The translations under genes and the position numbers were made by a program. Shown one piece after another: positions 38,535 through 47,053 of a DNA stretch of 64,000 nt. Within the stretch, counting starts at the first letter, position 1; every line of letters begins with the position of its first letter. The notes beneath the pieces are model-generated. The model saw only the letters and a program-made list of their open reading frames with translations, made no database searches and was not told where the DNA came from. Source of the stretch: Flavobacteriaceae bacterium PS02338 (GTDB taxonomy: Bacteria; Bacteroidota; Bacteroidia; Sphingobacteriales; Sphingobacteriaceae); the NCBI GenBank assembly GCA_029959615.1, contig JASCOD010000008.1:62001-126000 (forward strand), in the 5' to 3' direction.

Positions 38535-41417
38535 TTGAAATCACAATTAACTCTAAAAAAAGCACTACTAACCATCCTATTCGCGTTAGGCAGTGTACTT
38601 GTTTTCGCACAGGGAACAGGAAAAATTGCAGGAACTGTAACGGATAAGAAAACTGGTGAAACGCTAATTGGTGTTTCCGTTAAAATTGCAGGGACTACGA
38701 AAGCTGTAGGTACTGATATCGAAGGTAGATATAGCATAGGTGGTTTAGCGACGGGTAAGTATACCTTGGAAATATCTTACATTAGTTATGCAAAAAAGAA
38801 CATTACAGATATTGAGGTAAAGAATGGATTGGTTACTTCTGTTAATGTTGTTCTAGAAGAAGCTGGTTCGCAAACATTAAATCAGGTTACAATTACAGCC
38901 TCTGTTAAGCAAGAGTCTGTAAATACCTTGTATGCTAGACAGAAAAATAGTGCATCTATTTCTGATGGTATTTCTGCCGACGTCATAAGAAAATCTCCTG
39001 ATAGAAATACTGGTGAGATTTTGAAGAGAGTTAGTGGTACAAGTGTTCAAAATAACAAATTTATAGTTGTAAGGGGCTTAAGCGATAGGTATAATAATGC
39101 GATGTTAAATAACGCTCCTCTACCAAGTACAGAAGCTGATAGAAAGACATTTTCATTTGATGTTATACCTTCTGCAATGGTAGATAATATCGTGATCAGT
39201 AAAACTGCAACTCCTGATTTACCAGGTGATTTTGCTGGAGGTGCAATTCAAATCAGAACAAAAGATTTTCCTGAGACCAAAACTGTAGAAGTAAATTATG
39301 GCGTAGGTTACAATAGTATATCAACCTTTAAAGATTTCCTTGGTAATAAGAGGTCTGGTTTAGATTTTTTAGGTTTTGGTGCAGATAGGTATCAATTGCC
39401 TCAAGGAGTTTCATCAACTGCAAGTCGTTACCAAGATCAAAATATTGACCAGAAAGTTGAGGCTACTAAAAAATTCACCAATACTTGGGGTACTAAAAAA
39501 TTAGGAACTGCACTTCCTATTCAAAATTTGCAGTTTGTTTATGGAGATTCTTATAATCAAAAAAATGGAAGTAAGCTAGGGTTAATATTAGCGGCTACCT
39601 ATAGAAACTCTGCAACGATTTCAGAACAGGAGAGAAATAACTTTAATGACATACAGATTGGCGATAAAAGAGGGATCGACTTTTTCGGATATGATGACAC
39701 ATTTTATAATTTCAATACCTCTTTGGGGGTAATGGCTAACTTGGCCTATATTAAAAATGGTAATAAATTTGCGCTAAAAAATAACTTCAATCAGAATTTT
39801 GAAGATAATTCTCTAGTAAGAACAGGTTTTAGCGACGAGAGAGACTATGATAAACGAGTTTCTCAGCAGGAGATTATACAGAAAACTTTATTAAGTTCTG
39901 TATTGGAAGGCGAGCACTTATTAAGTAAAGCTCGACAAAGCAAAATTAATTGGAATTTATCTTATAGTTTGTTTTCTGATAATCAACCTGATCAAAGAAG
40001 AATTGCCTATAGTAGAGCTTACGGTAGCAATGATGTATTTTTAGCAGATATCCCTGCGATAGCTACGATAACTACTGGCGGTAGGTTCTTTAGCGATTTG
40101 AACGAGAATATTTATGGGGCGACTGTTAATTACACTCATCCAATAAAATGGCTAAATAATTCTCAAATATTAAAATTTGGTGCTTTAAAACAGTATAAAA
40201 ATAGAAAAGTAGATTCTAGGTCATTAGGCTATAGGAATAACTTTGTTGATGTTAATCAGAGTGCCGCAGTTAGAGTTCTTCCTATAGAGGAGGTACTATC
40301 TAATAAATATATAGGAAGAGATATGTTCTACTTAGAAGATGTAACAAATCCTTTCAGTAAATATACAGGTACTGGAGATTTGAATGCTGCATATGCTATG
40401 ATGAATGCAGTTTTTAGTTCAAATTTTAAAGCAACTTTTGGATTAAGAGTAGAAAACTATATTGAAACATTAACTAACGATAACAGAAGTGAAGCTGGTC
40501 AGGGAGTAAAAAACAATTACACTGACTTTTTGCCTTCAATTAACTTAACTTATGAGTTAAATAAAAAAACAAATTTACGTTTTAGCTTTTCTAATACACT
40601 TGCTAGAGCACAGTTTAGAGAATTAGCCCCTTTTAGTTTTTACGACTTTGTTACAGGAGTAACCAAAATTGGTAATCCTGATTTAAAAAGAACAACCATT
40701 AATAATTTTGATATTAGATACGAATTATATCCATCTGCCGGACAACTAATATCGGTTTCAGCCTTTTATAAGCGATTGAATAATGCCATAGAGAACTATT
40801 ACATTTCTGGTTCAACTGCAGCAAGTCAAACTATTTCATTTTTAAATGCACCTATTGCAAATGTTTATGGTGCAGAAATTGAAATCAGAAAAGATCTAAG
40901 CATATTTAATACAGAAAGCTCATTTTTAAAAAACCTAGTTTTTAGTGCAAACGCTTCAATTATTAAATCAGAAATTGATTTCTCTGGCGCATCCTCTGAT
41001 GTACTTCCTCTTGTAAATAATGAACGCCCTCTACAAGGTCAATCTCCATACATTATTAATACTGGTTTAACTTATAACGCTCCAGAAAGTGGTTGGGCAA
41101 CAACGATATTGTTCAACAGAATTGGTAGAAGGATTGCAATTGTTGGCTTAGGACAAGTGGTTGGAGATAGCTTCCATGAGAGTTACCCTGATATTTACGA
41201 AAACCCTAGAAATCTTCTTGATTTTCAATTATCTAAAAGAGTAATTAAGAGTAAAGGAGAAATTAAATTGAACGTTGGTAATATTTTAAATAGCGATGGA
41301 ATAATGTACCAAGATTTAAATAAAGACAAAAAATATAATGATGCTGCAACAGATCAGCTAATAAATAAAATTAAATACGGAACAAACGTAACACTATCTT
41401 TTGGTTATAAGTTTTAG
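38535..41417 (+). CDS. TonB-dependent outer-membrane receptor
   Basis: A 960-residue receptor that imports an unknown ligand using TonB energy. Signal peptide to about residue 26 (LVFAQ), carboxypeptidase-regulatory-like domain (about 28-110, GKIAGTVTDKKTGETLIGVS), plug domain (about 125-240: ISADVIRKSPDRNTGEILKR, FIVVRGLSDRYNNAMLNNAP) and a 22-strand barrel ending in NVTLSFGYKF with the terminal Phe usual for barrels. The start is TTG 38535; no ATG fits the signal peptide. It is 70 bases before a lipoprotein gene that is probably its partner. Confidence 0.88.
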   Translation: MKSQLTLKKALLTILFALGSVLVFAQGTGKIAGTVTDKKTGETLIGVSVKIAGTTKAVGTDIEGRYSIGGLATGKYTLEISYISYAKKNITDIEVKNGLVTSVNVVLEEAGSQTLNQVTITASVKQESVNTLYARQKNSASISDGISADVIRKSPDRNTGEILKRVSGTSVQNNKFIVVRGLSDRYNNAMLNNAPLPSTEADRKTFSFDVIPSAMVDNIVISKTATPDLPGDFAGGAIQIRTKDFPETKTVEVNYGVGYNSISTFKDFLGNKRSGLDFLGFGADRYQLPQGVSSTASRYQDQNIDQKVEATKKFTNTWGTKKLGTALPIQNLQFVYGDSYNQKNGSKLGLILAATYRNSATISEQERNNFNDIQIGDKRGIDFFGYDDTFYNFNTSLGVMANLAYIKNGNKFALKNNFNQNFEDNSLVRTGFSDERDYDKRVSQQEIIQKTLLSSVLEGEHLLSKARQSKINWNLSYSLFSDNQPDQRRIAYSRAYGSNDVFLADIPAIATITTGGRFFSDLNENIYGATVNYTHPIKWLNNSQILKFGALKQYKNRKVDSRSLGYRNNFVDVNQSAAVRVLPIEEVLSNKYIGRDMFYLEDVTNPFSKYTGTGDLNAAYAMMNAVFSSNFKATFGLRVENYIETLTNDNRSEAGQGVKNNYTDFLPSINLTYELNKKTNLRFSFSNTLARAQFRELAPFSFYDFVTGVTKIGNPDLKRTTINNFDIRYELYPSAGQLISVSAFYKRLNNAIENYYISGSTAASQTISFLNAPIANVYGAEIEIRKDLSIFNTESSFLKNLVFSANASIIKSEIDFSGASSDVLPLVNNERPLQGQSPYIINTGLTYNAPESGWATTILFNRIGRRIAIVGLGQVVGDSFHESYPDIYENPRNLLDFQLSKRVIKSKGEIKLNVGNILNSDGIMYQDLNKDKKYNDAATDQLINKIKYGTNVTLSFGYKF

Positions 41418-41487
41418 AATAGAATTAATTATTCCCTAATATTAGCTTAATAATGGCAAAGTAATTTTGTCTCAAACAATTTGAATT

Positions 41488-42819
41488 ATGAAAATTAAAA
41501 AATTATCAATTTATGCAACGGCTCTGATGTTTACAGCATTGTCAATGCAGTCTTGTAAGGATGATAACAATGATCCAGAACCTGTTAACCCTGTAAAGAC
41601 AGAAGTTGAATTGCCTGCTACGATAACTAGTAACACAACTTTAGATAATACAAAAATTTACGTGCTTAAGAAAGACGTATATACTAGAGTGTTTTCTGGT
41701 GCTACATTGACTATTCCTGCAGGAACTGTAATTAAAGGTAACGTTAACTCTGCTTTGATTATTGAAATGGGTGGTAAAATTGATGCGCAAGGAACGGCTA
41801 CTAATCCAATTGTTTTTACTTCTATCAAGCCAGTAGGTGACAGAAAAACGGGAGATTGGGGAGGAGTAGTATTAGCAGGTAAAGCACCAGTTAATACTGC
41901 AGACGGAACAGCGCAATATGAGGGCGGTGCATTAGGTGCAGACGTAGCTAAATACGGAGGTACTATCTCAGATGATAATTCTGGGGTTATGAAGTTTGTT
42001 CGTATAGAATATGCAGGATATCCAATCTCTAAAGATAAAGAATTGAATGGTTTAACTGTTTGTGGAGTAGGTAGTAAAACAGTTTTAGAGAACATCATGG
42101 TTTCTTTTGGTGGTGACGATTCATTTGAGTTTTTTGGGGGAACTGTAAGCGCTAAAAACCTAATAGCTTATAAAGGTGTTGATGATGATTTCGATTTCGA
42201 TCAAGGCTACAACGGTAAAATTCAATTTGCAGTATCTATCAAAGATCCGGCTATTGCAGATCAAGCTGGTACATCTAGAGGCATTGAAAATGAGAATAAA
42301 GGCGTAGTTACAACAACTGCTAACTATGGTTATACAAGACCAATTCTTTCTAATTTCACTTTTATAGGTGGTACTGCTGCTGGAGATGCTAAGCATGGAG
42401 CTAATATCTTCATCGGGAATGCTAGAATGGTTTTAGCTAATTCTATCATTGCAAATCCTAAAACGGTAAACTTAGAACTAGGAGATGCATATGCAGCGGT
42501 AGAGTATAAAGATGGCAGAACATTGATCCAAGACAATCTTTTTGTATCTGGAACGGTAGTTTCTAAAGTTTATGAGGCATTAGGCTTTGCAGATCTTAAT
42601 ACTTTACTTGATTTTGTGAAAGTTAAAAACTCTGTAGGAGCTACGTTAACATTCAATATCGCTACACCTAACTTGAAATTAACTGAAGCTACTTCAAAAA
42701 CTCCAAAATTCGAAGGTGATTTATCTACTTTAGAAAAAGCAACTTTTATTGGAGCCATGGGAGCAACAGATTGGACTATAGGTTGGACTAATTGGGATCC
42801 TCAAAATGTTAGATATTAA
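41488..42819 (+). CDS. Surface lipoprotein with repetitive beta structure, partner of the receptor
   Basis: A 443-residue lipoprotein; signal ends ALSMQSCKDD with Cys as lipid anchor. The body is Gly/Ala/Val-rich and looks like stacked beta turns (FSGATLTIPAGTVIKGN, DWGGVVLAGKAP, NGLTVCGVGSKTVLENIMV), consistent with a right-handed beta-helix. An acidic block VDDDFDFDQGYNGK could bind a metal. I know this family as a frequent Bacteroidota companion of TonB-dependent receptors but not its substrate. Strong terminator after it. Confidence 0.75.
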   Translation: MKIKKLSIYATALMFTALSMQSCKDDNNDPEPVNPVKTEVELPATITSNTTLDNTKIYVLKKDVYTRVFSGATLTIPAGTVIKGNVNSALIIEMGGKIDAQGTATNPIVFTSIKPVGDRKTGDWGGVVLAGKAPVNTADGTAQYEGGALGADVAKYGGTISDDNSGVMKFVRIEYAGYPISKDKELNGLTVCGVGSKTVLENIMVSFGGDDSFEFFGGTVSAKNLIAYKGVDDDFDFDQGYNGKIQFAVSIKDPAIADQAGTSRGIENENKGVVTTTANYGYTRPILSNFTFIGGTAAGDAKHGANIFIGNARMVLANSIIANPKTVNLELGDAYAAVEYKDGRTLIQDNLFVSGTVVSKVYEALGFADLNTLLDFVKVKNSVGATLTFNIATPNLKLTEATSKTPKFEGDLSTLEKATFIGAMGATDWTIGWTNWDPQNVRY

Positions 42820-42840
42820 TAATTTATCTTAATAATTTAA

Positions 42841-42872
42841 AACCCCCGAAGCGCTCGCTTCGGGGGTTTTTG
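42841..42872 (+). terminator. Strong rho-independent terminator
   Basis: AACCCCCGAAGC and GCTTCGGGGGTT form a perfect 12-bp stem with a GCTC loop, followed by TTTTTG. Ends the receptor-lipoprotein operon. Confidence 0.93.
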
Positions 42873-42996
42873 TTTTTTGCGAGATTCAATATTAAGCAAT
42901 TATTAACGCTCAAAACTTTAAGCTTTATAGGGTTTAATTATCAATGAAATATGTTAATGACCATTTAACTTTCTGTTGATGATAGCCTGCTAACTT

Positions 42997-43314
42997 ATGG
43001 TTATGAAAAATAACAAATTAACGTTCCTCAAAATTGCAATAGTTGCGGTTTTAGGAGTTGCAACCGTTCTAGGTTGTGAGAAAGACGAGAAATCGGTATC
43101 AGAAACAAAATTGATTAAAGCAGAAAAAAGTCAACAAGAAAAATTATTATCTTTTTTCGCCTGGAGTGTACAGTTGCCAAAAGATAGTATAGGGTTTGAT
43201 TCTAAAACAAGTGAGTTCTATATTATCAATACTAATCTTCGAGAAAGATACTCTCGTGTAGAGGAAGAATATAATAAAGCCAATATTTATCATAATGAAT
43301 TTGAAAATAAATAA
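42997..43314 (+). CDS. Small lipoprotein (hypothetical)
   Basis: A 105-residue predicted lipoprotein: hydrophobic signal with AVLGVATVLGCEKDEK (Cys anchor near residue 27), then a charged, helical tail (LRERYSRVEEEYNKANIYH). ATG at 43003 two codons in is an equally good start. Runs 5 bases before the metalloprotease-like gene's likely start (or overlaps it by 20 with the upstream ATG), so the two form an operon. Function unknown. Confidence 0.7.
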   Translation: MVMKNNKLTFLKIAIVAVLGVATVLGCEKDEKSVSETKLIKAEKSQQEKLLSFFAWSVQLPKDSIGFDSKTSEFYIINTNLRERYSRVEEEYNKANIYHNEFENK

Positions 43315-43318
43315 TTTT

Positions 43319-44728
43319 ATGAAAAGAGGTTTTATAATATTCGTCATAATTTGCTCATTTGTAAGTTTCACTAAAGCAAATCCTTCCTTGTCTGCATTTA
43401 CTGTAGTTTCTAATTGGTTACAAGATGGAAAGATCAAAGTTTATAATAATGGTACAACAGAATTTATAGCATCTATTGCCGCTTCTAGAAGTAGCTTTAG
43501 TGGTGTCTATGAAGCTGTTAATATGGAGGTGGTATTCTATATGCAGATAGGAACTGAACACCATGTACTTAAAACAATAACACTTTTATCTTCTCATTTT
43601 AATGGTGCTTTTCTACAGACATATAATGAAAATCAATTAGGAAATAACCTTGTTAAAATAGCGATCCCACAAGCTATTGAGCGAGGTGAAGTTAAGGTTA
43701 AATATAGATTTAAGGATTCCAATGGTAATTGGCAACCGGGTTCTAATTATTATACATTCAATTCATCTTCCTACCAAACCGTAAATGTAGGTACACCATA
43801 TTTAAATGAGAGCCACCTCGCTAAAATCCATTCTATGGGATTTTCTACTACCGGAATAGTAGATTTTAATAGTACCCACTATTTGGTAGAGGGGGATGTA
43901 CTTATCAAAAAGAGTTCATTAAACGTAAGTAATCCAGTTTATGCTGTTAATAATGATAAAGAACATAATGTTAACCTAGTACTTGATCAATCTATATTAT
44001 CACATAATATATGGCCTAGTGCTATTTTAACGGCGGTAGAGGTTTGGAACTCAACTCCAAATTCTAATATTAAGCTAAATGTAATTTATAGTGATTATCA
44101 ATATAGCCCCTCGCCAATCACTGATGTTTTAATAAAAGGAGACGGTGGCGTATTGGCAACATCTTTAGCTGCCGTAGCTGAGTTTCCAAATAGCGACGGG
44201 AAATCGGGTAGTTCAATTTTGATAAATTCTGATTTTAAGGATCCAAGCACCAACTTGTTTATAACACATAGTAAAGCTACACGAAAAGTCATTCATGCTA
44301 TTGGTCACACTTTAGGTTTAAAACATAATAACTCTTCCAATTCCATAATGAATGGCAGTACTGGAGTCATTGATTTAGAGGTTTACCCAATATTACATAA
44401 TTATGATGTCACATTAATTAATACGCTTTATCCGATAAGCACCAATAGCTTAATCATTCCCAATATAGGAGGAGTTGGTACATTATATACTAATGGGCAA
44501 TTTACATATGTTCTGAGTTATATTTCGAAGGAAAGTGGAGTTTATTATAAATGGGAAATAACTGGTGTAAATGGAACAAATTATACTCATGAATTTGTAG
44601 ATGATACAGATGGCATACTAAGTGAAATGTCGCTAGCAAACCCAGGTAATTATCAATTGAAATGTACTATTTCTGGAGGTAAATATTCTACTCCCGTGAC
44701 TGTAACAAAGGATATTGTAGTTAATTAA
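43319..44728 (+). CDS. Secreted matrixin-like protein with altered zinc motif
   Basis: About 469 residues with a signal peptide (MKRGFIIFVIICSFVSFTKA). The middle part contains KVIHAIGHTLGLKHNNSSNSIM, which is the M10-type metalloprotease zinc region (H-x3-H-x5-H and the Met-turn SIM) except that the catalytic Glu after the first His is Ala (codon 44297-44299). C-terminus (about 385-469) is beta-rich, maybe a binding module. I start at ATG 43319 because the signal peptide begins there; ATG 43295 would add 8 residues inside the upstream gene. Likely non-catalytic, or using another general base. Confidence 0.7.
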   Translation: MKRGFIIFVIICSFVSFTKANPSLSAFTVVSNWLQDGKIKVYNNGTTEFIASIAASRSSFSGVYEAVNMEVVFYMQIGTEHHVLKTITLLSSHFNGAFLQTYNENQLGNNLVKIAIPQAIERGEVKVKYRFKDSNGNWQPGSNYYTFNSSSYQTVNVGTPYLNESHLAKIHSMGFSTTGIVDFNSTHYLVEGDVLIKKSSLNVSNPVYAVNNDKEHNVNLVLDQSILSHNIWPSAILTAVEVWNSTPNSNIKLNVIYSDYQYSPSPITDVLIKGDGGVLATSLAAVAEFPNSDGKSGSSILINSDFKDPSTNLFITHSKATRKVIHAIGHTLGLKHNNSSNSIMNGSTGVIDLEVYPILHNYDVTLINTLYPISTNSLIIPNIGGVGTLYTNGQFTYVLSYISKESGVYYKWEITGVNGTNYTHEFVDDTDGILSEMSLANPGNYQLKCTISGGKYSTPVTVTKDIVVN

Positions 44729-44730
44729 GC

Positions 44731-45006
44731 TTCGGGATTTGAAATCCCGAACCCTTATTATAGGGTCTGAGAGCCGAACTAGATAAGATTAAAAAACTTG
44801 CGATAAGGATAAGGAGTTCGACATTACAAATGTGGAACAGCGAGGTATATTATGTTAAGGATTTAAAATCCTTAGTTCTACTGGTCGGGATTACAAATCC
44901 CGACCAGCTTGTGTGAACTTGAGACACCCTCATCTTGTTTGAACAAGGCCTTTACGCTAGTCTGGATTTGCAATCCAGATTTTACGAACTTCGGATTTTT
45001 AATCCG
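44731..45006. repeat. REP-like palindrome cluster A beside the RAYT gene
   Basis: A row of short palindromes sharing a GGATT-AATCC core: CGGGATTTGAAATCCCG (44734-44750), AAGGATTTAAAATCCTT (44857-44873), the long perfect stem CTGGTCGGGATT / AATCCCGACCAG (44881-44907), TCTGGATT / AATCCAGA (44961-44979) and CGGATT / AATCCG (44992-45006). Matches the REP/REPIN layout that accompanies RAYT transposases. No gene in this stretch. Confidence 0.75.
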
Positions 45007-45008
45007 GT

Positions 45009-45554
45009 TTAGTCTAAAAACACAACTTCCAATAATCCTAATCCTCCACAATAGTTAATTGCAGAACTATAATTATAATATTGAGGTTCACTAACGAGAC
45101 CAGCTGCTACAGGATTTTGATGGATATAATTCAGTTTCTGTTCTTTAAATAAATTTGTTTCCACCAATATTGGATGGAAGCCATCTTGCCAAACTTTAAA
45201 ATTTTCGGTTTTGGCATGCGTACGGGCGGCAAAGGAAAATTTATCCATCAGCCAATTCCTGCTTTCATTAATTTCTTGAATGGTTGAGGTAATTCTCTTG
45301 GAAGTAAATTTCTTGAAATCGCGAATAATATCCGACAGATTTTTTCCTTGCTCTGCACTAACTAACATGTGCAAATGACTTGGCATTAGGCACCAAGCAT
45401 AAATAATTAATCCTTTTTCTTTTTGACAATATTTTAAGCTGTCAATAATAATTTCAGCAAGTTCTTTACGGGTAAAGATATCTATCCAACCTATAACGGT
45501 TGTGGTAATGAAATAAATTCCGTTATCATCAGTTACTTTGTATTTGAACCCCAT
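45009..45554 (-). CDS. REP-associated tyrosine transposase (RAYT, Y1/IS200-like)
   Basis: A 181-residue Y1 (HUH) transposase. The HUH motif is MPSHLHMLV and the catalytic Tyr is in LNYIHQNPVAAGL; the N-terminal ITTTVIGWIDIFTR and the DGFHPILV segments are typical of the family. Unlike true IS elements it has no terminal left/right ends of its own but is flanked by REP-like palindromes on both sides, which marks it as a RAYT. Complete and apparently intact. Confidence 0.9.
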   Translation of the reverse strand: MGFKYKVTDDNGIYFITTTVIGWIDIFTRKELAEIIIDSLKYCQKEKGLIIYAWCLMPSHLHMLVSAEQGKNLSDIIRDFKKFTSKRITSTIQEINESRNWLMDKFSFAARTHAKTENFKVWQDGFHPILVETNLFKEQKLNYIHQNPVAAGLVSEPQYYNYSSAINYCGGLGLLEVVFLD

Positions 45555-45570
45555 GAAATAAATATAAGTT

Positions 45571-45630
45571 ATTATGGTAAGGATTCTAAATCCTTAGTTC
45601 TGTAGGTCGTGATTACAAATCCCGACCAGC
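45571..45630. repeat. REP-like palindrome copy B
   Basis: A variant of the block at 44851-44907: TAAGGATTCTAAATCCTTAG followed by GGTCGTGATTACAAATCCCG, with a few changes that weaken both stems. Sits between the RAYT gene and the 21-bp tandem array. Confidence 0.65.
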
Positions 45631-45637
45631 GAGAGAA

Positions 45638-45952
45638 GGTCGAACGAGGTCTTCGGAAGGTCGAACGAGGTCTTCGGAAGGTCGAACGAGGTCTTCGGAA
45701 GGTTGAAAGGGGTCTTCGGAAGGTCGAACGTGGTCTTCGGAAGGTTGAACGTGGTCTTCGGAAGGTTGAACGTGGTCTTCGGAAGGTTGAACGAGGTCTT
45801 CGGAAGGTTGAATGAGGTCTTCGGAAGGTTGAACGAGGTCTTCAGAAGGTTGAGCGAGGTCTTCGGAAAGTCGAACGTGGTCTTCGGAAGGTCGAACGAG
45901 GTCTTCAGAAGGTTGAAAAAGACCTTCAGAGCATTGAAGACTATCTTCTAAA
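45638..45952. repeat. 21-bp tandem repeat array (about 15 units)
   Basis: Units of GGTCGAACGAGGTCTTCGGA plus A repeat head to tail; the first three (45638-45700) are identical, the next ones differ at two or three positions (TTG for TCG, GTGG for GAGG), and the last two (45911-45952) are clearly decayed. As 21 is divisible by 3, every frame stays open through it, and heptapeptides such as VFGRLNE can be read, but no ATG start or sensible protein context exists. I treat it as a satellite. It follows a REP copy and ends before a terminator. Confidence 0.88.
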
Positions 45953-45999
45953 TACTGAGAAGGTAACTAAGATCGTTCCGAAATTATTGATGCAATAAA

Positions 46000-46027
46000 A
46001 AGGGGATGCATGAATATGCATCCCCTT
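46000..46027. terminator. Bidirectional terminator
   Basis: AAGGGGATGCAT and ATGCATCCCCTT form a perfect 12-bp stem with a GAAT loop and A-rich flank on the left, which serves as the T-run on the minus strand. It ends the minus-strand gene at 46047. Confidence 0.85.
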
Positions 46028-46046
46028 AACAATTAATTTGATTTTA

Positions 46047-46526
46047 CTAGCTGCTCGCAGTACCGCTCTTTCGTCTAGCAGGGAAACGTTGCTTCAGGTC
46101 ATCATAAATAACTTGCGAACCAGCTACATTAGACCTAGCTGCCCCCTTTACAGAATGATAAAAAACAAGTGTTCCTTCATAAGCCTCGCCACCAGCTACC
46201 ATGATCGTGTCTTCGATAGAACGTAATAGTGTAGCTAGCTTTTGCTGAACCGCTTGAAGATCAGCAGCTAGCTTGTAATCTCTTTTGGCTTCTGGCAAAT
46301 CTAAAAATGGAGGTATTAAAGCTTCATTTTGTTCGGCGTAGTCTAAAGCCCTTTGTACAAAGGCCAAAGTTTTGTCGCCCATTTTAAGCATATTAAAGCG
46401 GTCTTCTGCGGTAAGGTTAATGGTTAAAACATGCTTTAATGCGTCGATAATGTTGTTGATGTTGGTCGATACAGCGGTAGACTGTGCGGCAGTAATTTCT
46501 GCCGAAATTTGATTTTTTTTGTTCAT
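46047..46526 (-). CDS. Hypothetical cytoplasmic protein
   Basis: 159 residues, mostly helical by pattern (ALKHVLTINLTAEDRFNMLK, AADLQAVQQKLATLLRSIED), no signal, no membrane segment, ending in a basic tail (KQRFPARRKSGTASS). I do not recognise the family with certainty. It sits between repeat arrays, and its own terminator suggests single-gene expression. Confidence 0.7.
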   Translation of the reverse strand: MNKKNQISAEITAAQSTAVSTNINNIIDALKHVLTINLTAEDRFNMLKMGDKTLAFVQRALDYAEQNEALIPPFLDLPEAKRDYKLAADLQAVQQKLATLLRSIEDTIMVAGGEAYEGTLVFYHSVKGAARSNVAGSQVIYDDLKQRFPARRKSGTASS

Positions 46527-46648
46527 GAATTTCAGGTTAAATGATTTAAAGTTTTAAGATATGTATTAATTGTAACATATTGAAATTTAACATATTCCGT
46601 TAAGTTGTAAGGCTTTTTTTGCTTGTGGTTGGTGTTGTAATCTGACTC

Positions 46649-46790
46649 TTCTGGATTTGAAATTCCGAAGCCTTATCATGGGATCTGAGATCTGAACTAG
46701 ATAAGATTACAAATGAAGTTTGGTTGTTATGTTAAGGATTTAAAATCCTTAGTTCTATAGAACGGGATTACAAATCCCGACTAGCGACAG
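46649..46790. repeat. REP-like palindrome cluster C
   Basis: A second, diverged copy of cluster A's order: GGATTTGAAATTCC, then CTGAACTAGATAAGATTA, then AAGGATTTAAAATCCTT and CGGGATTACAAATCCCG. Together clusters A and C frame the RAYT gene, the satellite and the hypothetical gene. Confidence 0.7.
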
Positions 46791-46935
46791 AGAATAGCTT
46801 ATGTTAAAGCAACAGTAGGTTTGCAGTTTTTATTTTTTAACAGTTTCCCCTTAGCTCCACACCATTCTCTCCCTTTTAGGGAGAGATGCCCAAAGGGCAG
46901 AGACGGTAATTATTACATAAGTTAAACCCATGTTA

Positions 46936-47053
46936 TAAACCCTCTCTGGCTACGCTGTCTATTAATAGTTATTAATTTTATTTTGGCATTAATGAGTTCG
47001 CTAAGCATCGGTTCTCCCTTTTAGGGAGAGATGGCGTAGCCAGAGAGGGTTTA
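46936..47053. repeat. MITE-like palindromic element with perfect 20-bp ends
   Basis: Bases 46936-46955 and 47034-47053 are exact reverse complements (TAAACCCTCTCTGGCTACGC and its complement), 118 bp overall, non-coding. The inner TCTCCCTTTTAGGGAGAG also occurs just outside at 46870-46888. The right end supplies the stop codon of the transglutaminase-like gene. Confidence 0.75.

Noticed and set aside
45609..45951. Two overlapping frames through the 21-bp array that read as heptapeptide-repeat proteins
   Set aside because: They begin with GTG or TTG, no promoter or conserved start is visible, and openness follows automatically from a 21-bp period. A satellite explains it fully.
45638..45952. 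CRISPR array
   Set aside because: The units are contiguous with no spacers, and there are no cas genes in the window.
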